Part shown: positions 35,142 to 44,760 of the stretch, in pieces | How the letters are laid out: every line of letters starts with the position of its first letter | Numbering within the stretch: position 1 is the stretch's first letter | Assembly: GCA_016715985.1 (NCBI GenBank) | Contig: JADJXD010000005.1 | Coordinates: 1-64,000, forward strand | Direction of reading: 5' to 3' | From: Saprospiraceae bacterium | GTDB taxonomy: Bacteria; Bacteroidota; Bacteroidia; Chitinophagales; Saprospiraceae | Length of the DNA: 64,000 bases | Made by a program: the position numbers and the translations under genes | The notes under the pieces: model-generated | Seen by the model: only the letters and a program-made list of their open reading frames with translations | The model's database searches: none | Told to the model about the DNA's origin: nothing

Positions 35142-36298
35142 TAAAAGTCTTCGTTTTGTGAATTAATCGTTTCAGATAAATAGCCTGAGAATTGGAAATC
35201 GAGTAGCTTGTTTTTTTCTGTGATCTTTACGCTTGCAGGGTCGAGTATAAATTTTTCCCACCTCAAATTTGCTCCATAGCCTTTTTGGGCATGATGTCCG
35301 GGGCTGGAACAAAAGTTCTGTAAGTACCGAAGTGTTCCCGGCCATTCATCAAATTGAATATTGAAGGTTAGTTTTCGCGTTCCAATCGGCACAATAAGAC
35401 TTTGCCCTCCCGTTTTGTGTTGGGTTTGGCTTAAGTCCATAGGTTTGTAAATAACCTGTCCTGATCTTTCCAGTTCTTCCGTTAATGGCTTGCCCGTTGC
35501 CATCATTGCACGGCCTCCCATCGGCTCTAAGAATAGAACTCCGATGTAATTGTCTATTTCGGAGCAACAGCAATATTCGATTCTGTATTCTTTGCCTGGT
35601 TCTGCGGTTCCATCGTTTATTAATATAGTTGCATGGGTAGGAGGGTCAGTAATTGAATAGAGGCTGTAATCCAAACAAATGTACTTTACTGTGGTGGCCC
35701 CTGAGAATGTGAAATTTTGTGTTGACCCAGATTGAACTGTTCCGTTCCAAAATTTTAGTACGCCTGTTCCGATGCCTAAATACCACAGGTAGTCTTTGGA
35801 ACCATGTAACAGCTTCCATCTGTCGGGTCTTTGGTGCAGTAGCAGTCCTGTTCTCGGTGCTGTAAATCCGGCCGAGTTGCCCCATAGTGCAATTGTGTCA
35901 GAATTTGCATTTGCATTAATGATGTAAAATGTATTCGAGTCGCTGGAAATTGACTTGACGGTGGCGCAAGTTGTTGAGTTAAAACTAACCTCCCCGTATT
36001 TCATCTTCACATCTTTTATGATGTTGCTATCCGTTTGAACGGTTGCGCTTTCCGTTGGAAATGATGTATAAACCAATTTCCGGGCTATACTTTTAAAATT
36101 GCGGTGAAAATCAGTATTGATCGCAAAGGGTTTGTACTTCTTATCTTCTTGTAATCGTGTGCCTCCACCTTCGGCCAGATAATAACCAAAATCCAATCGT
36201 GTCGGGGGTGTACCTAAATCCGTCATTTGGATGATAAACGGCACATCGAAATGGGCCGGGGAGTATTTCTTTGCTTGACTTATTAAATTGATTGCCAT
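35141..36298 (-). CDS. Distal tail or baseplate protein
   Basis: This 385-aa protein (MAINLISQAKKYSPAHFDVPFIIQMTDLG) sits between the tape measure and the large tail-tip gene and overlaps the latter by one base. It is beta-rich, with QHKTGGQSLIVPIGTRKLTFNIQFDEWPGTLRYLQNFCSSPGHHAQ near the end. Position is that of a distal tail protein. Confidence 0.6.
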   Translation of the reverse strand: MAINLISQAKKYSPAHFDVPFIIQMTDLGTPPTRLDFGYYLAEGGGTRLQEDKKYKPFAINTDFHRNFKSIARKLVYTSFPTESATVQTDSNIIKDVKMKYGEVSFNSTTCATVKSISSDSNTFYIINANANSDTIALWGNSAGFTAPRTGLLLHQRPDRWKLLHGSKDYLWYLGIGTGVLKFWNGTVQSGSTQNFTFSGATTVKYICLDYSLYSITDPPTHATILINDGTAEPGKEYRIEYCCCSEIDNYIGVLFLEPMGGRAMMATGKPLTEELERSGQVIYKPMDLSQTQHKTGGQSLIVPIGTRKLTFNIQFDEWPGTLRYLQNFCSSPGHHAQKGYGANLRWEKFILDPASVKITEKNKLLDFQFSGYLSETINSQNEDF

Positions 36299-36304
36299 TA
36301 TTTT

Positions 36305-39300
36305 TTAAATTACTTTTCTCAAATTAGTTCTGCCCTCTCTTAGTGCCTCTTTGGTTGCCTGTTTTATTCCTTCCGATGTTCCGGCTGCTGTTCCCCTTGT
36401 TGCTCCCCTTTCCACTCTTTCTGATATTGCATCTGCCAGCCTTTCGATCTGGTCGTCTGAAAATTCAATCTTGTTGTTTCCGCTCCCTCCAAATGGAATA
36501 ATGATCGGTATCACAGGATCAAATCGTTTTCTTGATGGTGTCTGAATTTCAAATAAAACCCTGCGCCTTTTCTGAATTGTCTTTGCAATTTCAGTTTCTA
36601 AATCGGTAACTGCTCCGGCGTTGGTGCGCTTTCTATCCGAGTCCAAAAGATTAAACAGCCAATCGTTTTTAGTGGTCTGCTTTGCCGGTGCGATGTATTC
36701 GTTTGCATGGAGTATACCTGTTCCAATTGGTCTTTCCCCTGTTTCATCCGGTGGGGCAACGCTGCCGCCTGTAAAACCGCCCTGCCCTTTACTATTGAAG
36801 TATGCACCCTTTGCGAATGTTTGGGATTTCATTTTCGCTATTTGGATTGCTGTCTGCGCTCCGATAAAAAGAGCTGCAACGGCCCCGGCAATTGGCCCCA
36901 ACTCCGCAAATGCTTTAATGATTGCCAATGATGAGTCGATGATCGCTTTTGAAATGGCAGCCTTTTTCCGCTTTTCGCTTTGTTGCCGGTCGATTTCATC
37001 AATCTTTTGCGCTTTCTCTCTTTCCAATCTCTCTACCTCTGCGCTATTTCCCTGCGCTGCTTTGATTTGATTCTCATAGCTCTTTTCAATCCTTGAGCGT
37101 TGTGCATCGAATACTTTTTCATTGTTGGCCGCTTCGATTTCAAAGAGTGCATCTGAAATAGACTGCGCTAAATTTAACGCCTCCTGTTTTGCGATCCGGG
37201 CAGCATCTTCCAAATCTTTTTTCCTTGCCTCCCTTCGCTTTAAATTTTCCCTTTCTTCCAGCTTTGTTTTGGATAACTCTGCTGCCTCATGAGCTGCCAC
37301 GCCCTTGTCGCTTAAGTCCTGAATGTTCGATTGTAAATCCTGTTCAAGTTTTAATCGGCTTGCGTTGTAATCCTTATCGAGTTGTTCAAGTTCTTTTGTA
37401 GCCTTTTTGTTGGTCTCAAGTTTAAATTGAGTAGCCGTAACTTCATCGACCTTTCCGTCTCTTTGGTCGGAATCTATTTGCAAAAGGTCTAAAGCAAGTT
37501 GGTCTTGTATGTTTTGCTTTCGGGCTGCGAGTGTCTGCGCCATGATCGAAACCTCCGCTTCGTACTGTTTTTGAAGTCCAGCCTTGATTTCATCTTCAAA
37601 ATTGGCGCGTAATTCTGCAATCTTGTCCAGTTTTTCCGCTTCGATTTCCTGTGATCGCTTAGAAAATTCCTCCTCTGTGATCGCTCCCTGTGCAAGTGCA
37701 ATTTCAAGGTCTTGAACATTTGATGTAAACTGTATCTCAATTTCCCTCTCTGCCTGTTGTAAATCAAACTGTGTTTGAGAAATCTTAATGTCGATTTCTG
37801 TTTTGTTGATCTCGCCTATGATTCTTAAAACTTCCTGTCGTGTATCTTCCAGTTCTTTGGTGGCCTCCTTTAGTGTTTTGGTGCGCTCCTCTTTGATCTT
37901 AGTAACGGCTGCGTCCTCTGTCTTTCTTAATGCAGAAATCAACTCATTGCTTTTCTCAATTTCGATCTGGTCAGCATCCGTTTTAATGGTTTTTAGTTCG
38001 AGAGAGTCAAGGTTTTTTTGTATTTCATCGACCTGTCGCTTGGTGTTCTCTTTTACCTCTTTTATTTTTTTATCAAATTCATTCGGGATAGCTGCAATAT
38101 CCAAATCAGAAATCTTTTTCTTTAGCTCCTCAATTCTTTTTTGCTGCTCCTGAATTGCTTTGTCTGCATCTTCATTGAGTTTTTTCTCGGCTTCGATTGA
38201 TTCTTTAGTTACACTAAGTCTTTTTCCTGATAGTGCCGCCAATTGAGTGAGTCCTGCTGCTGCTTTTTTAATTAGTTCACTTCGTTTGGCTTCACTTATA
38301 TCACCTGTATTTAATTCTTTTTGAACGCCCTTAAATTCTGCATTTAGTTTTAACGCATAGTCTTTGGCTGCTTTACTTGCCTTGTCATCGCTTAATACTT
38401 TTGCTGTTTCCCCAATGACTGCCTTTATACGGGTGTTTAGTTTTTCTGCATCACTAAAACTTGCATTCGTTACAGGAAGTCCAAGAGCCTTTGCGATGGT
38501 CTTGTCGTACTCCGAAAATGTTTTATCAACATCATTAATTTGGCTTTGGAGTTGTTTTATTTCGGCCTCTTTTTCTTGGGTGAATTTTGCAATGGCCTGA
38601 TCCTGTGTTTGCCCGGATAGTCCTTTGACAAAGTTTTGTCCAGTTGTTAATCTACCAGCTTTTAAGTGAGCAATTTCAATGCTTTTATTTATCTGTTCGG
38701 TCAGTAACGCCTCTTTTGTTTGTGCCTTGATCCTTTCTCCAACTTGCTTTAAAACGGTGCTGGTTAACTCCTGTTGAATCTGATTCAGACGCTCTATACT
38801 TGCATATTCCAAATCATATTGATCTATTAAATCTGGGTACTTTGTAACCAATTCGGTTATGAGCGCATCACGGCCCTCCCGGCTTAATGTTTCGTCTTTT
38901 AGTGCTTCGGTTACGCCCTTAATACTTGAAACCTCCCTGATCGCTGTTTCTTCCAAAGTTTTTAGCCCTCTTTCAAGTGTACGGGTGCTTTCATCGAATA
39001 CGTTTACACCCAAAGCAACATCCGAGAAAAACCTTGTTATCGTGTTTGCTGCGGAAATTAAACCTTTTCCGACTGCCTCTTTGAAGTTATTAAAGTCAAC
39101 GGTTAATTTTCGTAATCCTTGAAGATCAGTGTTATTGACAGCCGTTGCAAGTCCTCCAAATTTGCCCTGTACCTCACCTAAGATTATGGCCTGTGCTTTA
39201 TAAATATCATTTTGCTTTAGTGCCTGTTTGATATTTTCCTGAGCGGATGCATCCAATGAAATACCAGCCTTTTGCAAAAGTGTTATTCCTTTGATTGGAT

Positions 39301-40846
39301 TTTCTAAAGCCTTACCAAGTAATTGGGTGGCCCCTTTTAAATCTCCATCTAAAACAGTTGAAAGGTCAAGAGCTGCTTTTTGTGCATCTTGAAATACTTG
39401 CCCCTGAATGTTTCCAAATTTTAACAGGCCGGATGTAATATCATTTAAAATCTGATCTCCATCAATTCCCGTGAGTACTTCCAACTCCTTAGCCATTTCC
39501 TGCAATCCTTCGGCTGTCTGACCTGAATTGTTGTTGGTAACTTTTAGCTGCTGGTTAATTTTTGCCAGTGCCGTTTCGGCCTGTGTAAACTCCGTAACAG
39601 AACCCTTTGCAAATCCAGTTAATGCCCCCAGCGTGGCAATGATTCCACCGCCAATTAATCCACCTGTTACAATGTCGGATATACTTGCCAATTTACCGCC
39701 CAATCGTGTGAGGCTGTTTCCTGTTTGGTCGAGTGTGCCCCGGACTGATGCTAATTCTCTTACCCGGTCGTCTATTTGCCCCAAAACACTTGCCCTTTCT
39801 CCTGCCCGTGCTATGTCGTTGCCTAATTCTTTGAACTCATCACCAAGTTTTTGAATCTCTGCCCGGAGTGCTTTTTCTCGCGCGATCAAATCCCCCTTGA
39901 AAATATCACCAAGTTCTTTTTGTGCCAAAAGTCCTTCCCGTTGCAACTCCTCCAACTTTGGAAGTAAGCCTTGAATTGCGCTTTGGTAGTTACCTACATT
40001 GCGCCTGAAATTTCCGATTGACTGCTCCTGTAATGAAACTGTCTCGTGTATGGAATTGATTTTGTTTTTTAACTCCTGCCCTCTTGCTCCCTCCCTTTCT
40101 GCCTGACTTAAAAGATCGTATTCTTTTGCAAGTTTATTGAGTTCAAGTCTTAGACCGACAACACTATCCTTTGGGATGTTTTTAGCCATGCGCTCAAATT
40201 CGGCATTGACCTCTTTTATGGATGTCTTGACTTCTTTTTTCTTTATGTTTAATTGATCCAGCTCCTCATTTAACCCAGCCAATAAATTAGCCTTTTGGTC
40301 GCTGGTCAGGTCTCCACTTTTCAAAACCTGTACCCGTTGTTTAGATATTTCCTTAATCCTGATTTCGACCTGAGACAATGACTTATACAATTGTTGTACA
40401 CTTTTGTCATCAATATTTTGGATGGATGGCTTTAGTTTGGCTATAGTTTCAACTGCTGTCTTGGCTGCTCCGTTTAATTGTGAGAATGCAACGTTGGTTT
40501 GTTTGACTTGGGTGTCCGATAATCCTTCCGGGGCTTTTACTTTAGAAAGTTGCTCCTCTGTTTGTGATACCTGTGCTTGAAGGTCTTTGAGTTGGTTTTT
40601 TAACTCCTTTATAGTAGCTACAATTTCCGGGCTTAGTTTTGTTTCTTTGACCTTCCCCAACACTTTTAATAGATCGTTTATTCCCTGTGCGTCGAATGAT
40701 GTGTTAAGACTTATTTTGGTAGCTTGAACGCTCTTTATTTGTTTTTGAACATCGACCAATTTTTTCTTAATTAAATCTAATTCATTCACCGTCTTATCGC
40801 TCCCGATAACCGATAGTCTAAAACCGAGCTGTCTTGTTGCTGCCAT
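36305..40846 (-). CDS. Tail tape measure protein
   Basis: This 1513-aa protein is largely helical and coiled. The segment ELEVLTGIDGDQILNDITSGLLKFGNIQGQVFQDAQKAALDLSTVLDGDLKGATQLLGKAL matches the conserved tape measure core. Two hydrophobic stretches (SDIVTGGLIGGGIIATLGALTGFA and AELGPIAGAVAALFIGAQTAIQIA) are typical of these proteins, which reach across the host membrane. At about 0.15 nm per residue it predicts a tail of roughly 225 nm, so a siphovirus. Confidence 0.9.
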   Translation of the reverse strand: MAATRQLGFRLSVIGSDKTVNELDLIKKKLVDVQKQIKSVQATKISLNTSFDAQGINDLLKVLGKVKETKLSPEIVATIKELKNQLKDLQAQVSQTEEQLSKVKAPEGLSDTQVKQTNVAFSQLNGAAKTAVETIAKLKPSIQNIDDKSVQQLYKSLSQVEIRIKEISKQRVQVLKSGDLTSDQKANLLAGLNEELDQLNIKKKEVKTSIKEVNAEFERMAKNIPKDSVVGLRLELNKLAKEYDLLSQAEREGARGQELKNKINSIHETVSLQEQSIGNFRRNVGNYQSAIQGLLPKLEELQREGLLAQKELGDIFKGDLIAREKALRAEIQKLGDEFKELGNDIARAGERASVLGQIDDRVRELASVRGTLDQTGNSLTRLGGKLASISDIVTGGLIGGGIIATLGALTGFAKGSVTEFTQAETALAKINQQLKVTNNNSGQTAEGLQEMAKELEVLTGIDGDQILNDITSGLLKFGNIQGQVFQDAQKAALDLSTVLDGDLKGATQLLGKALENPIKGITLLQKAGISLDASAQENIKQALKQNDIYKAQAIILGEVQGKFGGLATAVNNTDLQGLRKLTVDFNNFKEAVGKGLISAANTITRFFSDVALGVNVFDESTRTLERGLKTLEETAIREVSSIKGVTEALKDETLSREGRDALITELVTKYPDLIDQYDLEYASIERLNQIQQELTSTVLKQVGERIKAQTKEALLTEQINKSIEIAHLKAGRLTTGQNFVKGLSGQTQDQAIAKFTQEKEAEIKQLQSQINDVDKTFSEYDKTIAKALGLPVTNASFSDAEKLNTRIKAVIGETAKVLSDDKASKAAKDYALKLNAEFKGVQKELNTGDISEAKRSELIKKAAAGLTQLAALSGKRLSVTKESIEAEKKLNEDADKAIQEQQKRIEELKKKISDLDIAAIPNEFDKKIKEVKENTKRQVDEIQKNLDSLELKTIKTDADQIEIEKSNELISALRKTEDAAVTKIKEERTKTLKEATKELEDTRQEVLRIIGEINKTEIDIKISQTQFDLQQAEREIEIQFTSNVQDLEIALAQGAITEEEFSKRSQEIEAEKLDKIAELRANFEDEIKAGLQKQYEAEVSIMAQTLAARKQNIQDQLALDLLQIDSDQRDGKVDEVTATQFKLETNKKATKELEQLDKDYNASRLKLEQDLQSNIQDLSDKGVAAHEAAELSKTKLEERENLKRREARKKDLEDAARIAKQEALNLAQSISDALFEIEAANNEKVFDAQRSRIEKSYENQIKAAQGNSAEVERLEREKAQKIDEIDRQQSEKRKKAAISKAIIDSSLAIIKAFAELGPIAGAVAALFIGAQTAIQIAKMKSQTFAKGAYFNSKGQGGFTGGSVAPPDETGERPIGTGILHANEYIAPAKQTTKNDWLFNLLDSDRKRTNAGAVTDLETEIAKTIQKRRRVLFEIQTPSRKRFDPVIPIIIPFGGSGNNKIEFSDDQIERLADAISERVERGATRGTAAGTSEGIKQATKEALREGRTNLRKVI

Positions 40847-41377
40847 TATGCAATTGCTTTTTCAAATTCATCTAAAATCAAATTCCCTTCATCCTCCAAT
40901 GTGTCTTGTATGGTTGTTCCGATCAGCTCTATTTCTTTACTTGCTTTTGTGCTTTCGTCAATGAATAATAATCGGCGGCCATTGCCCGAATATTGAAAAC
41001 TTGATCTCGATGGCATTCCCTCCCTCTTGTGAACGTGTGCCGTTGCAAACGCTGCGCTTTTGGCTTCTTTCTCTGATCTTCCCTTTGCTCGAAAAAGCGA
41101 TCAATCCTTCAATGTACTTGCTCGTTTTTCTCCCAGTACTTCTGCCACCGAAAGGAATACGTTTTGCCTGAACCCCCTTCTCAATGAATACGTGATAATC
41201 CAACATCGAAACATCTAAGTTCATGTCGTTTCCATTTTCGGAAACTCCAAATAAAATTGAATTGGATAACTTACCCGTGTTGACGTGGCCTTGTTGTTTT
41301 AGCTCCTCTTTGATTTCATTTGAGATAGAACCGCCAAATCGGAGCAACGTGCTTTTAATTTTATCCCTGAGATTCAT
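40846..41377 (-). CDS. HK97 gp10-like tail/neck protein, frameshifted
   Basis: The N-terminal 100 residues (LRFGGSISNEIKEELKQQGHVNTGKLSNSILF...DYHVFIEKGVQAKRIPFGGRSTGRKTSKYIEGLIAF) match HK97-gp10-like tail completion proteins. A one-base error near 41090 puts the end out of frame (raw stop at 40958). The corrected frame gives KEAKSAAFATAHVHKREGMPSRSSFQYSG and a TAA that overlaps the ATG of the tape measure gene. Confidence 0.65.
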
Positions 41378-41556
41378 TAGTTTAATTGTGGGTTAAATGA
41401 TAAATCAGGAAATACTATTCTCGTTACCAGCTCCGGGCTTTGTAGGTTCTTATCTTTTTGGATGATGCAAAAAAAGTTAATGTAGAACCCTCCATGTAGA
41501 AATGGCTCTATGTATGTGAAATTAAACCGCTCGTATGTCGATTTAACTTTTTCCAT
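41377..41556 (-). CDS. Small tail-region protein
   Basis: The start MEKVKSTYERFNFTYIEPF at 41556 is preferred to the ATG at 41601, which lies deeper in the preceding gene. The product is about 59 aa with HGGFYINFFCIIQKDKNLQSPELVTRIVFPDLSF. It overlaps its neighbours at both ends. Function unknown. Confidence 0.45.
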   Translation of the reverse strand: MEKVKSTYERFNFTYIEPFLHGGFYINFFCIIQKDKNLQSPELVTRIVFPDLSFNPQLN

Positions 41557-42304
41557 AGACAAATGATTTTCCAGACTGTGTAAAATCAAACGCCACGACA
41601 TCGCAGTGGTATTCAGTAAATTTTAATTCCATGCTTACCCCAGCATAATTATGACCGCTTTGTGGCGGCACAATGCTTAATTCTGTGGTTTGGCCATCGG
41701 ATAGCATATTGACCAAAAACTCATTTAACTGGGTTTCTCTTACCACAAAAGAAGTTATTAAGTTATTGGTGTCCTGATACGTCAAAAGATCGGTATTGAA
41801 ATATCCGCTTTCGGTGCTTGCGTCTAAGTGGGTAATGGTGCAATAACGAACGCTGTCGATGTACTTGCAAACCCGTCTTAGAATTGTCCTACAATTGTTA
41901 TACACCTCTGCCAGCTCCCGGTCGCTCTTAGTGTTGTTCTGATCCTTGTTGTTTTCCCAGCGATCAAGTAAATACAGTCTGATCCGGTGTTCTATCTTTT
42001 GTGCCTGCCGGTTGTTCTTAAATAAATCCGTAATTGATCCCTGATTTTCTTGAACCAATAAAAGCGGTGGCGCAATTTCAAAAACGCTGGACTTCTTCTT
42101 ATCATATCGTTTCGAGTAACAATAATCTGTGTTATGACTTCTGATGTCGTGGTTTAATGTAGCGTGGCTCAATTCATCCACATGGTCAACCCATGCAAAC
42201 GTATTCACTTCGATGGCTCCATTATCCGGGAAATACATAACCGCCTCCCTCAGATGTTGAAAGAAGCGGTTAAGTGTGTACGGTGCTTGGGATGGTTTTA
42301 ACAT
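41543..42304 (-). CDS. Hypothetical tail-module protein
   Basis: This 253-aa protein (MLKPSQAPYTLNRFFQHLREAVMYFPDNGAIEVNTFAWVDHVDELSHATLN) contains helices in the middle (NNRQAQKIEHRIRLYLLDRWENN and ELAEVYNNCRTILRRVCKYIDSV) and ends in a strand-rich part. It lies among the genes between terminase and tape measure. A tail terminator or neck role would fit position but is not shown. Confidence 0.5.
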   Translation of the reverse strand: MLKPSQAPYTLNRFFQHLREAVMYFPDNGAIEVNTFAWVDHVDELSHATLNHDIRSHNTDYCYSKRYDKKKSSVFEIAPPLLLVQENQGSITDLFKNNRQAQKIEHRIRLYLLDRWENNKDQNNTKSDRELAEVYNNCRTILRRVCKYIDSVRYCTITHLDASTESGYFNTDLLTYQDTNNLITSFVVRETQLNEFLVNMLSDGQTTELSIVPPQSGHNYAGVSMELKFTEYHCDVVAFDFTQSGKSFVYGKS

Positions 42305-42323
42305 TTACTTTTTTAGGTTTAAA

Positions 42324-42638
42324 TTATTCTCGCTTTTGTGGGATGTTCACCATCCAAACTATTGTTGACTCTTTTATCGGGGTTCCATCCCGGTTTAAGT
42401 AGCCTTGTATTTCGACCTTTGGTTTTTCCTTTGTGCCTTTATTTTTGAACACCCCAAAACCAACATCAGTCTGCGGTGAGCATAGGGCACATTGAGAAAA
42501 AAGGAGTACCAGCTGCACTGTGTCCAATTTGGTTGTGTCTTGCGTCAATGGCTCCGGGGTGCTTGGGCCTGATGGTTGTCCGTGTACGGAAATCGCTGAG
42601 AAAAGGATCAATAAAATAAATAGGTTTTTGAAATTCAT
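42324..42638 (-). CDS. Exported small protein
   Basis: This 104-aa protein has a signal peptide (MNFKNLFILLILFSAISVHGQ) followed by a Pro/Thr-rich linker and a small domain (GFGVFKNKGTKEKPKVEIQGYLNRDGTPIKESTIVWMVNIPQ). A secreted protein inside the tail operon is odd. It may act at the cell envelope. No family recognised. Confidence 0.55.
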   Translation of the reverse strand: MNFKNLFILLILFSAISVHGQPSGPSTPEPLTQDTTKLDTVQLVLLFSQCALCSPQTDVGFGVFKNKGTKEKPKVEIQGYLNRDGTPIKESTIVWMVNIPQKRE

Positions 42639-42640
42639 AG

Positions 42641-43012
42641 TTAATTGTTTTTGGTTGTGTATAAATTCGGAAAACTCTTTTTGTGTACGCTCATGTAAAC
42701 CGGGATGTCTTTCTCTACATAATTTTGTAATCCCTTCATCCCTTTGTCCATGAAAATATTTTTAATCATTTCCTGATGTTCGACTTGCTCATGCTCCGTA
42801 ACCGGATATTCAAACCACGGGATCACCCTTTCATTTTTCCAATACTCAATTCCGAGCGTCAATAGTTCAAATCCGGGAACCTTTAGAATCTTGGTTTTAA
42901 AGATTGGCTTTGGCAGTGCCTTTGCCAGCTCGTTTAAAACGGCCTTATTCTTCTTGTACTCTTTTAGGGAGTACTTTGGTTTCCATCCTTGCGTATTTAC
43001 TGCTGCCTCCAT
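42641..43012 (-). CDS. Hypothetical tail-module protein
   Basis: This 123-aa protein (MEAAVNTQGWKPKYSLKEYKKNKAVLNELAKALPKPIF) is mostly helical and charged, with HEQVEHQEMIKNIFMDKGMKGLQNYVEKDIP. Its start lies within the 3' end of the 52-aa ORF upstream. No family recognised. Confidence 0.5.
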   Translation of the reverse strand: MEAAVNTQGWKPKYSLKEYKKNKAVLNELAKALPKPIFKTKILKVPGFELLTLGIEYWKNERVIPWFEYPVTEHEQVEHQEMIKNIFMDKGMKGLQNYVEKDIPVYMSVHKKSFPNLYTTKNN

Positions 43013-43155
43013 ATCTTGTTTGGTAGATTTGCGATGTCGTGAATGAATGCTATGTCTCCATGTGGTTGTTCAAGGTTAATATCCCCATTGGTGAGATTGA
43101 TTAACTCTTGTTCTTTTTTGGGGTTCTCGTCTGTGAAATTCTTAGGAACGTGCAT
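42997..43155 (-). CDS. Small ORF between tail genes
   Basis: This 52-aa frame (MHVPKNFTDENPKKEQELINLTNGDINLEQ) overlaps the stop of the 341-aa gene and the start of the 123-aa gene in other frames. It fills an otherwise empty 130-base gap, which supports it. Function unknown. Confidence 0.45.
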   Translation of the reverse strand: MHVPKNFTDENPKKEQELINLTNGDINLEQPHGDIAFIHDIANLPNKIWRQQ

Positions 43156-44167
43156 TGTGGGAAGAAATTAGGTTAACAATTTGGGTAAATTTTGCTCTCA
43201 TTATTGATTCCAATTTGTTTTGCCCCTCTTTTTGAAAAGGGTTTAATTCGAGTAATTGAGCCGTTACGGATTTCATGCCTACCCTCTTATAAATCTTCTT
43301 ACCCCGTGCCTTTGCCTTTAACTCCGCTTCTCTTTCTTCGGGGCTGCTTGCCTCAAAAGTGGATTCAAAAAAATAGGCGTTCTCAGGTATTGATCTTAAC
43401 TCAGCGATATAACCTTGAAACCAGCGTTCTATCCAGTTGGCAGTTTGCCAGTCCACATCCTGAAATTCCAAAATCTTATTCGATAGCCAAATCTTAAACT
43501 CATCCTCATCAATTGGAATCTCATCGCAATGAAGCAGTAACACAACTTCGGAGACGTACTTGGTGAACAATAACGCTGCATCCTTATCTGTGCCCTTGTT
43601 GTCCTTGTCGCTTCCAAGCCACGTTTCGTAATTGTTGTTTACCTGTATCGCCTCAATGGCTTGCTTGTACGTTACACTCTTATGGATGACGGCCCCTGTG
43701 ATCGGGTGCTTGTCAACTTGTGGCATCGTGTACTCCCTTTCCTTAAACGTGATCTTTTCAGGCATTGGGTTTTGGTCGGCCTGATTAATCACGTTGGTTA
43801 GGTAAATCCAAATGTCAACAAGGCTTTTTTCCAATTGCTTTTGGTTTATGCCCTTGACTTGCTTTCCCAACTGATCCAGTTTGTTGAAGAAATCCGACTC
43901 CTCCATTTCTAAGAAGTTGACTCCCTTCAAATTTAGGATAGTGCTTAGGTCAATGTCAAATGTTCGGCTCAATGCTTTGGCGATCGTTAAAAGGAAACCT
44001 GCCCGGCTCTTAAATAAATTATCCTCATGCTTCTTTAAGTATGAGATCACTTCCATTTGTCCGAAATCAAAATCAATCTTTTGACTCAGTTTAAACTCGG
44101 TCGGATTCTCAGGAAGCGAAAATTTTAGGTGTGTTCCATCTGTCCTTTCGAGAGCGACTACCAGCAT
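43142..44167 (-). CDS. Hypothetical protein, tape-measure-upstream region
   Basis: This 341-aa protein begins MLVVALERTDGTHLKFSLPENPTEFKLSQKIDFDFGQM, a beta-rich start. Long helices follow (QLEKSLVDIWIYLTNVINQAD and IWLSNKILEFQDVDWQTANWIERWFQGYIAELRSI). Proteins in this position may be tail-assembly chaperones, but the length is greater than usual. Its start abuts the upstream gene. Confidence 0.5.
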   Translation of the reverse strand: MLVVALERTDGTHLKFSLPENPTEFKLSQKIDFDFGQMEVISYLKKHEDNLFKSRAGFLLTIAKALSRTFDIDLSTILNLKGVNFLEMEESDFFNKLDQLGKQVKGINQKQLEKSLVDIWIYLTNVINQADQNPMPEKITFKEREYTMPQVDKHPITGAVIHKSVTYKQAIEAIQVNNNYETWLGSDKDNKGTDKDAALLFTKYVSEVVLLLHCDEIPIDEDEFKIWLSNKILEFQDVDWQTANWIERWFQGYIAELRSIPENAYFFESTFEASSPEEREAELKAKARGKKIYKRVGMKSVTAQLLELNPFQKEGQNKLESIMRAKFTQIVNLISSHNARS

Positions 44168-44680
44168 TTATTTTAAATTGTTGAAGGCTGCTTTCAAGTC
44201 CTCAAATATCTCCTCATAGGTTTTGCCTTTAGAGTCAATGCCAAGTCCTGCCAGTTTCTTCTTGAACTGTGCCGGGGTTTTAAAGTTGGCTTTGGCTTTG
44301 TCCAGTCCATCGGTTACAAGATCGAGTATCTCGCTTTCGTTGGATGGGGTTTTGATCTCATCCTCTGTCAGTACCATTGGCTCCGGGTCTGCTGCCTTTG
44401 GTTGCTCCTTAACAGGTTCTGCAACCTTCCTCACTGTTTTTTTTTCAAAGTCTTCCTTTGAAAATTCAGCATTCGGGGGCATTGTTTTGCCGGATGGTGC
44501 TGTGGTGTGAATGGTCTTTTTTAATTTAAAAGACTTCTCTCGCTCAAATGAACGGTTGTTTTGTTGCACCAATGCAAAAAGGCCCTGCAAAAGGCCCTGT
44601 GTTTCTCCATTGTATGCTGTTGTGTCGATTAGGTTGTCGATGGCTGTAATGAGTGCAACCTTTGTCTTAATGTCTGACAT
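44168..44680 (-). CDS. Low-complexity hypothetical protein after terminase
   Basis: This 170-aa protein has helical ends (TKVALITAIDNLIDTTAYNGETQGLLQGLFALVQQNNRSF and ILDLVTDGLDKAKANFKTPAQFKKKLAGLGIDSKGKTYEEIFEDLKAAF) joined by a charged, proline-containing linker. An ATTAGGA element sits about 60 bases upstream, between it and the terminase gene, so it may begin a transcript. Confidence 0.5.
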   Translation of the reverse strand: MSDIKTKVALITAIDNLIDTTAYNGETQGLLQGLFALVQQNNRSFEREKSFKLKKTIHTTAPSGKTMPPNAEFSKEDFEKKTVRKVAEPVKEQPKAADPEPMVLTEDEIKTPSNESEILDLVTDGLDKAKANFKTPAQFKKKLAGLGIDSKGKTYEEIFEDLKAAFNNLK

Positions 44681-44760
44681 TGCTAAATCGGTTTTGGTTA
44701 CTAAATAAAGACCTGTAAATATAATGTAATTTTCCTAATATGTACCGTATTTTAACATAT